64,000 nucleotides of DNA from Viridibacillus sp050278625 (GCF_050278625.1 NZ_JBNNTI010000006.1:1-64000); one strand, 5' to 3'; shown: positions 32,779 through 42,491, counted from the stretch's first letter. The notes: generated by a model from the sequence alone, not told the origin. Numbers and translations: made by a program.

Positions 32779-33837
32779 ATGGTACGTGAACAAGCGCTAC
32801 ACAACAAATTTACGGGGCAACCTACATTCGAAGAAAAAGAGAAGATGAGTGAGAAAATTTTACAAGTGGAAGAATTACAGGTGACGTTTACTACATTTGG
32901 AGGTGTAGTTCAAGCTGTAAGGGGCGTTACATTCGATTTGCATAAAGGTGAAACACTTGCCATTGTAGGAGAATCTGGTTGCGGTAAAAGTGTTACATCA
33001 AATGCAATTATGGGATTAATCCCGCAACCTCCAGGGAAAATTACAAATGGTAAAGTAATCTTTAAAGGCAAAGATTTGACTTCTTACAGGAAATCAGACC
33101 TGCGTAAAATTCAAGGTCTAGATGTGTCAATGATTTTCCAGGATCCAATGACGGCATTAAACCCAACGATGACAATTGGAGAACAGTTGACTGAGGGACT
33201 ACGTACGCATCATAAGATAAGTAAGGCAGAAGCTAAAACTAAGGCTATTGAAATGCTACTACTTGTAGGAATATCAAATCCTAGTGAACGTTTAAAACAG
33301 TATCCTCATCAGTTTTCCGGTGGAATGAGGCAAAGGATTGTTATAGCAATCGCTTTAATATGTGAACCAACCTTATTAATTGCGGATGAGCCAACAACTG
33401 CACTGGATGTTACGATTCAAGCGCAAATTTTAGAACTGTTTGATGAAATTCAAAAGAAAACAGGGGTCTCCATTATCTTAATCACACATGACCTGGGAGT
33501 AGTTGCTAAAATAGCTGATCGGATTGCAGTTATGTATGCAGGTAAGATTATTGAAATAGGTACGAAGCGAGAGATCTTTTATGAACCCGCACATCCTTAC
33601 ACAAAGGGACTGTTAAATTCTGTACCTCGACTAGATTTAGTAGAGGAAGAATTAGAGCCAATTGAAGGCACACCACCAGATTTATTTGCTCCACCAGATG
33701 GCTGTGCTTTTACAGCGAGATGTCCATATGCGATGGAAGTATGTAGTCATGTATATCCAACTGCAATATCTCTATCTGAGAAGCATAAGGTAGATTGTTG
33801 GTTACAAGATGAACGTGCAAAAGGATTATTTAACTGA
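32779..33837 (+). CDS. dppD: Dipeptide ABC ATPase DppD
   Basis: 352 aa from ATG 32779, 8 nt behind AAGGAGGG; a GTG at 32770 sits within that site. Walker A GESGCGKSV, signature FSGGMRQR, Walker B LLIADEPTTALD, H-loop ITHDLG. The C-terminal extension has the oligopeptide ATPase signature with Cys residues (CAFTARCPYAMEVC) that can bind an iron-sulfur cluster or metal. Its partner ATPase DppF is at 38582. Confidence 0.93.
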   Translation: MVREQALHNKFTGQPTFEEKEKMSEKILQVEELQVTFTTFGGVVQAVRGVTFDLHKGETLAIVGESGCGKSVTSNAIMGLIPQPPGKITNGKVIFKGKDLTSYRKSDLRKIQGLDVSMIFQDPMTALNPTMTIGEQLTEGLRTHHKISKAEAKTKAIEMLLLVGISNPSERLKQYPHQFSGGMRQRIVIAIALICEPTLLIADEPTTALDVTIQAQILELFDEIQKKTGVSIILITHDLGVVAKIADRIAVMYAGKIIEIGTKREIFYEPAHPYTKGLLNSVPRLDLVEEELEPIEGTPPDLFAPPDGCAFTARCPYAMEVCSHVYPTAISLSEKHKVDCWLQDERAKGLFN

Positions 33838-33898
33838 AAATGGTGAGAGGCACCTTGTGCTTAATATATTTCACAAAAGAGTTAAAGGGGGATCATTC

Positions 33899-35524
33899 AT
33901 GAAAAAGTGGTTAACAGTTTTATTTGTAGCAGTATTTGCAATTGTTTTATCCGCTTGTACGGCAAGTAAAGAAGCAGGTAAAGAACCATCATCCGGAAAG
34001 GGTGAGGGAGATGCTAAAGGAAAAGTTCTTTACTTAAATAATGGTAGTGAACCAACTTCTTTTGATCCATCTGTTGGTTTTAATGCAGTATCTTGGAATG
34101 CATTAAATAACTTGATGGAAGGTTTAGTTCGCTTTAATGACAAAGATCAACCTGTAGAAGCGACAGCTGAAAAAATTGCTGTTTCTGATGATGGATTAAC
34201 TTATACTTTTACAATTCGAGATGGTGCTAAATGGTCAAATGGTGATGCAGTAACGGCAGGAGATTTTGTTTTTGGATGGCTACATATGCTTAATCCAGAA
34301 ACAGCTTCACCAGCAGCATTCTTAGCTTATTCAATTGATGGCGCTGAAGCTTATAACACTGGTAAAGGTAAGGCGGAGGAAGTAGCAATCAAAGCAACAG
34401 ATGATAAGACATTTGAAGTGAAGTTGAATGCACCGACTGATGCGTTCTTGAGCATCATTACAAACCCTAGTTTCTTCCCTGTGAATAAGAAAGTTGCGAA
34501 GAAAAATCCGAAATGGTTTGCAGAAGCAGATTCATTCGTCGGTAATGGGCCATTCAATTTATCAGAATGGGAACATGATGTGAAATTCGTATTCAAAAAG
34601 AATAATCAGTATTGGGAAAAAGACTCTGTAAAGCTTGATAAAGTAGATTGGGCAATGGTGAATGATACGAATACTGAATATCAAATGTACAAATCAGATG
34701 AGCTAGACGTATCAGGCGTTCCTGCTGAGCTAGCAGAACAGTTAAAGGATGATAAAGAATTACATGTAGAAGACCAAGCAGGCATATACTTCTATCGATT
34801 TAATGTAGAGAAAAAGCCATTTACAAATAAAAAAATACGCCAAGCTTTTGCTAAAGCAATAGACCAAGAGAATATCGTGCAATATGTAACAAAAAATGGC
34901 GAGAAACCAGCACATGGTTTCGTAACATATGGCTTTAAAGGTCCAGATGGTAAAGAATTCCGTGAATCAGTTGGAGATTTAGTTTCTTTAGATAAAGAAG
35001 AAGCAAAGAAATTGTTAAAAGAAGGTATGAAAGAAGAAGGCTGGTCTAAGCTTCCTAAAGTGACATTAACTTATTCAACAAGCCCAGAACATCAAAATAT
35101 CGCTGTAGCTTTACAGAGTCAAATTAAAGAGGCACTAGGTGTAGATGCAAAACTTCAGAACGTAGAAGCTAGTGTATTCTTAGCTGAACAAAAAGAACTG
35201 AAGCATCAAACATCTCGTTCATCATTCTTATATGACTATGCTGATCCAATCAATGCACTTGAAAGTTTTATTACAGGTTCTCCAATGAACCGTACAGGAT
35301 GGTCAAATAAAAAATTTGATAGCTTGATTAAAACAGCTAAACAAGAAACAGATGCAACAAAACGCTGGGAAGCATTACAAGAGTCTGAGCGTGTGTTAAT
35401 CGATGAAGCACCAATTGTCCCATTATATTTCTATAATCAAGTTTCATTAGAAAAATCTAATGTATCTGGTATTGTTCGTCACCCAGTTGGTTATACGGAA
35501 CTGAAGTGGGCAGATAAAAACTAA
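33899..35524 (+). CDS. dppE: Peptide-binding lipoprotein DppE
   Basis: 541 aa from ATG 33899, behind AAAGGGGGAT; the frame is open 30 codons further upstream but overlaps dppD. Signal peptide MKKWLTVLFVAVFAIVLSAC has lipobox LSAC with Cys20 as lipid anchor. The rest matches SBP_bac_5 extracellular solute-binding proteins (TFTIRDGAKWSNGDAVTAGD, NGPFNLSEWEHDVKF). It captures peptides (murein peptides likely) outside the membrane and hands them to DppBC. Confidence 0.93.
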   Translation: MKKWLTVLFVAVFAIVLSACTASKEAGKEPSSGKGEGDAKGKVLYLNNGSEPTSFDPSVGFNAVSWNALNNLMEGLVRFNDKDQPVEATAEKIAVSDDGLTYTFTIRDGAKWSNGDAVTAGDFVFGWLHMLNPETASPAAFLAYSIDGAEAYNTGKGKAEEVAIKATDDKTFEVKLNAPTDAFLSIITNPSFFPVNKKVAKKNPKWFAEADSFVGNGPFNLSEWEHDVKFVFKKNNQYWEKDSVKLDKVDWAMVNDTNTEYQMYKSDELDVSGVPAELAEQLKDDKELHVEDQAGIYFYRFNVEKKPFTNKKIRQAFAKAIDQENIVQYVTKNGEKPAHGFVTYGFKGPDGKEFRESVGDLVSLDKEEAKKLLKEGMKEEGWSKLPKVTLTYSTSPEHQNIAVALQSQIKEALGVDAKLQNVEASVFLAEQKELKHQTSRSSFLYDYADPINALESFITGSPMNRTGWSNKKFDSLIKTAKQETDATKRWEALQESERVLIDEAPIVPLYFYNQVSLEKSNVSGIVRHPVGYTELKWADKN

Positions 35525-35621
35525 TAAGTAGCGGTGCCTATTATAGGTACTGCACTTTCTTTAATAAATGAGGGAATGCATATGCCGCGTTCTTTGATTT
35601 ATTTTAGAAAGGGAGGAAACG

Positions 35622-36548
35622 ATGATGAAAAAAAGACCTATGAGACTTCAAAAGGGTGACACGATTGGGATTATAGCTCCATCAAGTCCACCAAACCTTG
35701 AAAGTTTACAACATTCACTCGTATTTCTTGAAGGGCTTGGATTGCATTATAAATTTGGTCCATCCGTGGAGAATATAGATGGTTATTTAGCAGGTACTGA
35801 TGAAGAACGGCTAAATGACCTACATACTATGTTTGCGGACCCTACAATTGCAGGTATCGTATGCGCTGGTGGTGGTTACGGCTCGGCACGTTTTACAGAT
35901 AAAATTGATTTTCAGTTCCTTGCTGATAATCCTAAAATCTTCTGGGGCTATTCAGATATTACATTTCTACATACAGCGATAGGAAAGTACTCTAATTTCA
36001 TCACCTTTCATGGACCAATGCTAGCTTCTGATGTAGGGAGGCCAACATTCCGAGAAAAGTCGGGTCAAATGTTTAAACAACTTTTTCAACCAATGGAGTT
36101 GCAGTATACAGAGGATTACTCACCCTTGGAGACAATGGTTGCAGGGGTGGCAAAAGGAGAAATCACAGGAGGTAACTTAAGTCTCTTATCAAATGGACTT
36201 GGAACAGAATTTGATGTCGATACAAGAGGGAAAATTCTATTAATTGAGGATGTAGATGAAGAGCCTTATAGAATAGATTGTATGCTAAACCAATTACGAC
36301 AAGCGGGGAAATTACAAGATGCAACAGGCTTTATTGTAGGCGATTTTAGCAATACAGAACCGAAAAAGCGTAAAGTAACATTGACGGTAGAGGAAGTGCT
36401 AACTCATTATTTAGGTGCTTTAAATGTGCCAGTAGTAAAGGGTTTTAAAATTGGACATTGTGAACCCCATTTCGCAATACCTTTAGGAGCAGAGGCTATT
36501 TTAAATGCTAATGATAAAACGTTGACCATTTTACCAGGGGTCCAATAA
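35622..36548 (+). CDS. ykfA: S66 LD-carboxypeptidase paralogue (YkfA)
   Basis: 308 aa. Same motifs as the protein at 28816: GDTIGIIAPSSPP, CAGGGYGSARF, FWGYSDITFLH (nucleophile Ser), LLIEDVDEEP, GHCEPHFAIPLG. In B. subtilis ykfA follows dppE. The two S66 proteins in this window are clearly paralogous, probably by duplication with one copy outside the operon. Start 35622 or the next ATG 35625 behind AAAGGGAGG. Confidence 0.9.
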   Translation: MMKKRPMRLQKGDTIGIIAPSSPPNLESLQHSLVFLEGLGLHYKFGPSVENIDGYLAGTDEERLNDLHTMFADPTIAGIVCAGGGYGSARFTDKIDFQFLADNPKIFWGYSDITFLHTAIGKYSNFITFHGPMLASDVGRPTFREKSGQMFKQLFQPMELQYTEDYSPLETMVAGVAKGEITGGNLSLLSNGLGTEFDVDTRGKILLIEDVDEEPYRIDCMLNQLRQAGKLQDATGFIVGDFSNTEPKKRKVTLTVEEVLTHYLGALNVPVVKGFKIGHCEPHFAIPLGAEAILNANDKTLTILPGVQ

Positions 36549-36566
36549 ATTAAGGAGTGACACGTC

Positions 36567-37655
36567 ATGATTATCCAATCCGTTGAAGCATTTAAAGTTG
36601 CTGTACCTTTACAAAAGCCATTTAAAACAGCATTACGTACTGTAACAGTCGCAGAGTCCATTTATGTACGAGTAACAGTTGATGATGGGCGAGTAGGTTG
36701 GGGGGAAGCGCCTCCAACACATGTGATAACAGGTGAAACATTAGGAAGTATTCAATATGCTGTTGAAAAAGTATTTGCACCATTATTAAGTGGGCAAGAT
36801 CTCCGGTTTTATGAGCAAGTTTTTCAAACGTTGCATACCGCTATAGTGGGTAATACAAGTGCAAAAGCAGCAATAGATATGGCATTGTATGATTTGATTG
36901 CACAACGAGGAGAACTCCCACTTTATCAGTTTTTGGGTGGGCATAAAAAGGAAATAGAAACGGATTATACAGTAAGCGTAAATTCTCCAGAAGAAATGTC
37001 AGCTGATGCAGCAAAATATATTGCTAATGGATTTCATGTATTGAAAGTAAAGGTCGGTATTGGTGAAATTTCTGAAGATATCGCTCGGATAAAAGCAATT
37101 CGAGATGAAATTGGTTATACAACAAAACTTCGACTAGATGCCAATCAAGGTTGGAATGCAAAGGAAGCTGTGTATGCCATTTCTAAAATGGAAGATCTAG
37201 GTCTAGAAATAGAATTGATTGAACAACCCGTATTAGCGCATGATATGCATGGTTTAAAATTTGTAACGGATCATACATTAACACCAATTATGGCTGATGA
37301 GAGTGTCTTTTCAGTGCATGATGCAAAAATTATTTTAGAGATGCGTGCAGCCGATTTAATTAATATTAAGTTGATGAAAGCAGGCGGGATTTATCAAGCC
37401 TTGAAAATCAATGCACTAGCCGAAAGTTGCGGAGTGCAATGTATGACAGGGAGTATGATAGAAACCAAAATTGGTATTACTGCTGCAGCTCATTTTGCAG
37501 CTAGTCAACCAAATATACAATATTATGACTTTGATGCTCCGTTAATGTTGAATTTTGAAACGATCAAGGGAGGAGTCATATATAAAGAAAGTAAGATTTG
37601 TTTCTCAGAACGCAGTGGGTTAGGCATTGAGGAAGTATTTAAGGGGGAGAACTAG
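36567..37655 (+). CDS. ykfB: L-Ala-D/L-Glu epimerase YkfB
   Basis: 362 aa enolase-superfamily enzyme. LKVKVG (Lys acid/base), LRLDANQGW (metal Asp), IELIEQPV (Glu), MADESVF (Asp), and NIKLMKAGG (second Lys) are in order. It converts L-Ala-D-Glu released from murein peptides into L-Ala-L-Glu for ordinary peptidases. Follows the S66 peptidase by 18 nt and touches ykfC, a ykfABC-type order. Confidence 0.92.
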   Translation: MIIQSVEAFKVAVPLQKPFKTALRTVTVAESIYVRVTVDDGRVGWGEAPPTHVITGETLGSIQYAVEKVFAPLLSGQDLRFYEQVFQTLHTAIVGNTSAKAAIDMALYDLIAQRGELPLYQFLGGHKKEIETDYTVSVNSPEEMSADAAKYIANGFHVLKVKVGIGEISEDIARIKAIRDEIGYTTKLRLDANQGWNAKEAVYAISKMEDLGLEIELIEQPVLAHDMHGLKFVTDHTLTPIMADESVFSVHDAKIILEMRAADLINIKLMKAGGIYQALKINALAESCGVQCMTGSMIETKIGITAAAHFAASQPNIQYYDFDAPLMLNFETIKGGVIYKESKICFSERSGLGIEEVFKGEN

Positions 37656-38585
37656 ATGGCAGCATTACATAATATTTGGCATTGTTCTGTTGCAGTAGCA
37701 TCTATTTGGACGAAGCCAGAATCAGCTCGAGATATTGATCAACCAGCTATTACAAACCCCGTACAGCTTGTAAAATGGTTAGAAGCACTCCCTTATAAAG
37801 AACGATTAGATTTATGTGATAGCAATAGAATTCAAACGCAATTGTTATTTGGAGAACCTGTAATAGTAGAGGAGATTCACGGAGAATGGGCGAAAGTTAT
37901 TGCCATTTTGCAACCTACTCATAAGGATGAAAGAGGTTATCCTGGCTGGGTGCCTTTAGTGCAACTAGCTAAGCAACAACTTTCAGAGTCAATGGAAAAC
38001 ATCATTGTGAATGTAGATAAAACACAATTATGGTCAGAAGATGATACACCACAAATTGTCTTATCTTTTAATACGGTATTGCCTGTATTAGATGAGAGAG
38101 GGCAGTATTATATTGTTGATACACCAATAGGAAGAGGAAAAGTATTAAAATTGGGTGCAGTAAAATATACAGGAGACATTGTTCAAAAGATGGGTAAGGC
38201 TGTACAGTTTGGGTTGAATTATTTGGACTTACCGTATATTTGGGGTGGTATGTCTTCGTATGGCTATGACTGTTCTGGCTTTACTTATAATATGGCCAAG
38301 GCTTGCGGCCTGCGAATTCCGAGAGATGCAGGTGATCAAGCTACATATGGGATGGCTATAACAAAGGACAATGAAGAGGAATGGCAAGTAGGAGATTTAT
38401 TATTCTTTGCAGATGAAAAGGGCACAAAATCTGTGAGGCATGTAGGTTTTTACTACGGAGATGGACAAATGCTTCATTCGCCTCAAACAGGGAAAACGGT
38501 TGAACTGATAAAACTTGCAGGCACGATATTCGAGGAAGAAATATGTGATGTTAGACGCTATGGACCGGGAGTGAAAACAACATGA
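37656..38585 (+). CDS. ykfC: NlpC/P60 endopeptidase YkfC
   Basis: 309 aa. Two SH3-like repeats (~10-180) then the NlpC/P60 domain: catalytic Cys in YGYDCSGFTY (~205), His in VRHVGFYYG, third residue near MLHSPQTG. It cuts gamma-D-Glu-diaminopimelate bonds in murein peptides. It lacks an obvious signal peptide, which fits an intracellular recycling role. Stop overlaps the dppF start by four bases. Confidence 0.92.
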   Translation: MAALHNIWHCSVAVASIWTKPESARDIDQPAITNPVQLVKWLEALPYKERLDLCDSNRIQTQLLFGEPVIVEEIHGEWAKVIAILQPTHKDERGYPGWVPLVQLAKQQLSESMENIIVNVDKTQLWSEDDTPQIVLSFNTVLPVLDERGQYYIVDTPIGRGKVLKLGAVKYTGDIVQKMGKAVQFGLNYLDLPYIWGGMSSYGYDCSGFTYNMAKACGLRIPRDAGDQATYGMAITKDNEEEWQVGDLLFFADEKGTKSVRHVGFYYGDGQMLHSPQTGKTVELIKLAGTIFEEEICDVRRYGPGVKTT

Positions 38586-39586
38586 CAGAGAAAATAATAT
38601 TATCCGTACAACAACTAAAAAAACATTTTGATTTAGGAAAAGGTGCAACATTAAAAGCGGTAAATGGCATAAGTTTTGATGTGATGGAAGGTGAGACGTT
38701 TGGATTAGTTGGCGAGTCGGGATGTGGCAAATCTACAGCAGGCAGAACAATTTTAGGTTTGTATAATCGTACAGATGGTAAAGTGTTATTCGAAGATCAA
38801 GATGTTCATTCAATGACAGAGAAAGAACGCAACAACTTCTTAAAAAAGATGCAAATGATTTTCCAAGATCCATATGCATCATTAAATCCGCGTTCTACTG
38901 TTTTTGAAATTATTGCAGAACCAATAGAAATTCATCATTTAAATAAATCGAAAGAAGAGCTAAAAGAAAGAATATATGAATTATTAGAGGATGTTGGTTT
39001 GAATCGTGATCATGCCAATCGCTATCCCCATGAATTCTCAGGTGGTCAACGTCAAAGAATAGGAATTGCCAGAGCATTAGCACTTGAGCCGAAGTTAATA
39101 ATTGCTGATGAGCCGATTTCAGCTTTAGATGTATCTGTTCAAGCATCCGTAGTAAAGCTATTGCAGAAGCTCCAAAAGGAGAAAGGATTAACGTATTTAT
39201 TTATTGCACATGATTTATCAATGGTAAAATATATTTCAAAACGAATTGGCGTTATGTATTTAGGGCAAATGGTAGAACTGACGACAAGTAAACAACTTTA
39301 TCAAGAGCCTCTTCATCCATATACACAAGCTTTATTATCAGCTATTCCGATACCTGATCCGGATATTGAGGAAAAAAGAGAGCGTATTATTCTTGAAGGA
39401 GAATTACCGAGCCCGATTAATCCACCAACAGGATGCGTTTTCCACACCCGATGTCCAAAGGCGAAAGAAGTTTGTTCCCAACTACAACCAAAATGGCTAG
39501 AAAAAAGCGAAGGGCACTATATAGCTTGCCATTTATATGATGAAGAAGTGCTTGCGATGGAGCAGTTTGAGATAATTGCCCACTAA
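38582..39586 (+). CDS. dppF: Dipeptide ABC ATPase DppF (YkfD)
   Basis: 334 aa. Walker A GESGCGKST, signature FSGGQRQR, Walker B LIIADEPISALD, H-loop IAHDLS, and C-terminal GCVFHTRCPKAKEVC. Pairs with DppD. Last gene of the operon, followed by the MITE-like inverted repeat and a hairpin. In B. subtilis the equivalent gene is named ykfD. Confidence 0.92.
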   Translation: MTEKIILSVQQLKKHFDLGKGATLKAVNGISFDVMEGETFGLVGESGCGKSTAGRTILGLYNRTDGKVLFEDQDVHSMTEKERNNFLKKMQMIFQDPYASLNPRSTVFEIIAEPIEIHHLNKSKEELKERIYELLEDVGLNRDHANRYPHEFSGGQRQRIGIARALALEPKLIIADEPISALDVSVQASVVKLLQKLQKEKGLTYLFIAHDLSMVKYISKRIGVMYLGQMVELTTSKQLYQEPLHPYTQALLSAIPIPDPDIEEKRERIILEGELPSPINPPTGCVFHTRCPKAKEVCSQLQPKWLEKSEGHYIACHLYDEEVLAMEQFEIIAH

Positions 39587-39588
39587 AG

Positions 39589-39742
39589 AACATATAAAAA
39601 ACGGGGTTATCTAATAAGTCCTATTTCGACTCATTGTCGCTCCATTTTAAAAACCAAGAATGTTGATTTAACAGCATTCTTGGTTTTTTATTTACTTCAT
39701 TTTGGATGATTTAGCCCTTTTGGGACAGCCCCGTTTTTTCGT
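39589..39742. mobile_element. Possible MITE-like element with internal hairpin
   Basis: The ends read AAAAAACGGGGTTATC and, inverted, AAAAAACGGGGCTGTCCC: an 11-bp perfect then imperfect inverted repeat about 150 bp apart. Right end GGGACAGCCCCGTTTTTT resembles termini seen on some IS elements. Inside, AAACCAAGAATG/CATTCTTGGTTTTTT (about 39649-39691) is a terminator-like hairpin. It sits right after dppF and may act as its terminator. Mobility is inferred only. Confidence 0.4.
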
Positions 39743-39773
39743 AACGGCAAAATGTAATAAATATAGAACCCCA

Positions 39774-40466
39774 TTAAATTTCAAGTGATTGTTGATCTTT
39801 AGATAGTAGACCAGTCGTGAAGTCGCTACCATGCACTTGCGTGAACATTTTGCCTGCAGCTGCTAACAATTCAGTGCTCTCTTTAGGAGATAAAGAAGGA
39901 CGTAAATAGAATACGTGAAGCGCTTCGGTCGTATTCTCTGTTACAGCTGTCCGTTTTGAATCGACAAAGGGGCTACCAAATGCTCCTTTTATATCTGAAG
40001 TGACAATAATATTATTTAGCGAGTTGAAGCGGCCATTTAACCCTTCATAGCCCGTTTCCCCATTACCAAGTGATACTGTTATATCACCATCTAAATTGTT
40101 AATATCATAAATACCAACTGGCATTTCGTATTGTAATGAAAAGAAATTATTTAAGTCTACTGCCGAATGAAATGGCGTTATGTAGTTTTGCTTGGCAATA
40201 CGACGCATCAAACTTTCAGCTGAGTGACGATAGCGGTTTGGATCTGCACCAAGTGATTTCCAAAGCTTACGCCATTCAGAAATGCCAGCACGCTCAGTTA
40301 CAGGTTTATCCTGTAATTCTAGAAATAAGTTCTCTTGATATAACTGAGTACGTCCCTTAATCATTTGAGGAGATTCAGACACGACAATTTTGGTATAATG
40401 GATAATGCCGATTTTAAAGTCTGGTACTTTGTTTAATAAAGTAGAATCTAATGCAACTTTTATCAT
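39774..40466 (-). CDS. B3/B4 domain protein
   Basis: About 230 aa from ATG 40466 (two further start codons lie within 9 nt). The residues GISEWRKLWKSLGADPNRYR and ADLNNFFSLQYEMPVGIYD match the B3/B4 domain found in the beta subunit of phenylalanyl-tRNA synthetase and in stand-alone proteins. Free-standing B3/B4 proteins are proposed to handle mischarged or modified aminoacyl-tRNA, but function here is not known. Divergent from queG. Confidence 0.8.
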   Translation of the reverse strand: MIKVALDSTLLNKVPDFKIGIIHYTKIVVSESPQMIKGRTQLYQENLFLELQDKPVTERAGISEWRKLWKSLGADPNRYRHSAESLMRRIAKQNYITPFHSAVDLNNFFSLQYEMPVGIYDINNLDGDITVSLGNGETGYEGLNGRFNSLNNIIVTSDIKGAFGSPFVDSKRTAVTENTTEALHVFYLRPSLSPKESTELLAAAGKMFTQVHGSDFTTGLLSKDQQSLEI

Positions 40467-40525
40467 GAACATCACCTATATCTTGTATTTTCACAAGTGT
40501 AACATATAGAAAGGAGTAGAACCAA

Positions 40526-41662
40526 GTGATTGTCAACGACTTGCAAGAAGAGCTGATTGAGTACGCAAAAACCATTGGCATAGATAAAATTGGTTTTACA
40601 TCCGCTACACCATTTTTGGAGTTAAAGAACTTATTACGTCGCCAGCAAGAGCTCAACTTCCAATCTGGCTTTGAAGAATCCGATATTGAAAAACGCACTG
40701 AACCAACCCTTTTGCTAGAAGAAGCACAAAGTATTATTGCCATCGCGATTGCTTATCCTTCACGAATGGAAAATGCACCTAAAGGTAAACGTGGTGAGCG
40801 CAGAGGTATTTTCTGTCGAGCATCTTGGGGAATGGATTATCATACTGTGCTACGCGAAAAATTAGCATTACTTGAAGCTTTTTTACAGGAGAAAATCCCG
40901 CATGCTAAAACGCGTTCGATGGTTGATACTGGAGAGTTGTCTGACCGTGCTGTAGCTGAACGAGCGGGCATTGGTTGGAGTGCAAAAAACTGTTCAATCA
41001 TTACCCCTGAATTTGGATCTTACGTTTATTTAGGAGAAATGATTACGAATATTCCTTTCGCACCAGATGAACCAATAACTGACCAATGTGGGGATTGCAC
41101 ACTTTGTATTGATGTTTGTCCGACAGGTGCTATCGTACAAGGAGGCCAATTAAACTCAAACCGCTGTGTAGCGTTTTTGACACAGACAAAAGGTTTTTTG
41201 CCTGATGAATTTCGTACGAAAATCGGTAATCGAATTTATGGTTGTGATACTTGTCAAACGGTTTGTCCAAAAAACAAAGGCAAACTCAATTGGCTACACG
41301 ATGCCTTTAAACCAGATCCTGAAATTGCGAAGCCACTACTAGAGCCATTATTAACAATTTCAAATAAGGAGTTTAAGGCAAAATTCGGCTATATATCTGG
41401 CTCATGGAGAGGGAAGAAACCAATTCAGCGTAATGCTATAATTGCACTCGCTCATTTTAAAGAAGAGTCAGCCATGCCAAAACTAATCGAAGTTTTACAG
41501 AATGATGAACGTCCAGTAATCCGTGGAACAGCTGCATGGGCTATTGGTAAAATGGGTGTAGTAGAAGCAGAACAAACTTTACAAACAGCACTACAAAAAG
41601 AACAAGATCCTGAGGTTATTATAGAAATAGAAAAAGGATTAGCCTTTTTAGCAGAAAAATAA
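40526..41662 (+). CDS. queG: Epoxyqueuosine reductase QueG
   Basis: 378 aa from GTG 40526 behind AAAGGAG. The cobalamin-binding N-terminal part includes SWGMDYH and MVDTGELSDRAVAERAGIGW; two [4Fe-4S] clusters are held by CGDCTLCIDVCPTG and CDTCQTVCPKN. A C-terminal HEAT-like region (~300-378) is present. It performs the last step of queuosine synthesis on tRNA. trmL follows 14 nt after the stop, so the two are an operon for anticodon-loop modification. Confidence 0.93.
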   Translation: MIVNDLQEELIEYAKTIGIDKIGFTSATPFLELKNLLRRQQELNFQSGFEESDIEKRTEPTLLLEEAQSIIAIAIAYPSRMENAPKGKRGERRGIFCRASWGMDYHTVLREKLALLEAFLQEKIPHAKTRSMVDTGELSDRAVAERAGIGWSAKNCSIITPEFGSYVYLGEMITNIPFAPDEPITDQCGDCTLCIDVCPTGAIVQGGQLNSNRCVAFLTQTKGFLPDEFRTKIGNRIYGCDTCQTVCPKNKGKLNWLHDAFKPDPEIAKPLLEPLLTISNKEFKAKFGYISGSWRGKKPIQRNAIIALAHFKEESAMPKLIEVLQNDERPVIRGTAAWAIGKMGVVEAEQTLQTALQKEQDPEVIIEIEKGLAFLAEK

Positions 41663-41676
41663 AGGAAGTGTCAAAG

Positions 41677-42150
41677 TTGTCTTTGCATATCGTTTTATAT
41701 CAACCAGAAATACCGGCCAACACTGGTAATATCGCCAGAACTTGTGCTGGTACGAATACAAGCTTACATTTAATCCGTCCTTTGGGATTTTCAACGGACG
41801 ATAAAATGTTGAAAAGAGCTGGATTAGATTATTGGCATAGTGTCGATATTACGTATTATGATTCAGCGGATGAATTTTTCAGAAAAAATGATGGTGGGTC
41901 ATTTTATTATATTGAAACATTTGGTGATAAAGCCTATTCAGATTTTAACTTTAGTAACCAAAATGAAGAGATTTTCTTTATTTTTGGGAAGGAAACGACA
42001 GGAATTCCAATGGAGTTATTAGAAGGACATCAGGATCGATGCTTGCGTATTCCACAAAGTGATAATATACGCTCGTTAAATCTTTCAAATACTGCAGCTA
42101 TTTTAATTTTTGAAGCACTACGCCAACAAAATTTCCCTGGCTTAAAATAA
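41677..42150 (+). CDS. trmL: tRNA (cytidine/uridine-34 2'-O)-methyltransferase TrmL
   Basis: 157 aa from TTG 41677, with AAAGGAAG 8 nt upstream; an in-frame GTG at 41668 overlaps the site. LHIVLYQPEIPANTGNIART is the family start, IFFIFGKETTGIP and LRIPQSDNIRSLNLSNTAAI are the SPOUT AdoMet-binding knot. It methylates the wobble base of certain Leu tRNAs. Complete. Confidence 0.93.
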   Translation: MSLHIVLYQPEIPANTGNIARTCAGTNTSLHLIRPLGFSTDDKMLKRAGLDYWHSVDITYYDSADEFFRKNDGGSFYYIETFGDKAYSDFNFSNQNEEIFFIFGKETTGIPMELLEGHQDRCLRIPQSDNIRSLNLSNTAAILIFEALRQQNFPGLK

Positions 42151-42188
42151 AAAGAGGACAGCCTATGAAGTAGGTTGTCCTCTTTTTA
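42149..42188 (+). terminator. Terminator after trmL
   Basis: AAAGAGGACAGCCTA pairs with TAGGTTGTCCTCTTT around TGAAG, then T residues. Strong bidirectional terminator. Confidence 0.9.
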
Positions 42189-42197
42189 TATAATGGA

Positions 42198-42293
42198 TTA
42201 TTTTTCAGAAGTTCCTTGTTTGTCTTCATAACCTGAAGTGAAAATTGCAGTTAAGAATGCTACACAAACACCAAGAATTAAAATTAATTTCAT
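42198..42293 (-). CDS. Small membrane peptide, 31 aa
   Basis: ATG 42293 (minus strand) is preceded by AGGAGGG at ideal spacing. The peptide is MKLILILGVCVAFLTAIFTS then a short polar tail GYEDKQGTSEK. One membrane segment covers residues 2-19. Short and hydrophobic; function unknown. The strong ribosome-binding site and a terminator facing it (the hairpin at 42149-42188) support a real gene. Confidence 0.65.
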   Translation of the reverse strand: MKLILILGVCVAFLTAIFTSGYEDKQGTSEK

Positions 42294-42491
42294 GGAAGTA
42301 CCCTCCTCATGTTTATAAAAAGTTCTTTATCAAGTATAGCCTACTTTGTATTAAAATGAAATATTCCCAAGTTATAAAATTATGGCAGAATTCGTTCTTT
42401 ATTATTTGTAATGTTCTTACTAATCGCATAGGATGAATAAAAGATGCAAATAATTCCTAAGTAATACATTTTTGTTAAAGGAGCGGATAAT

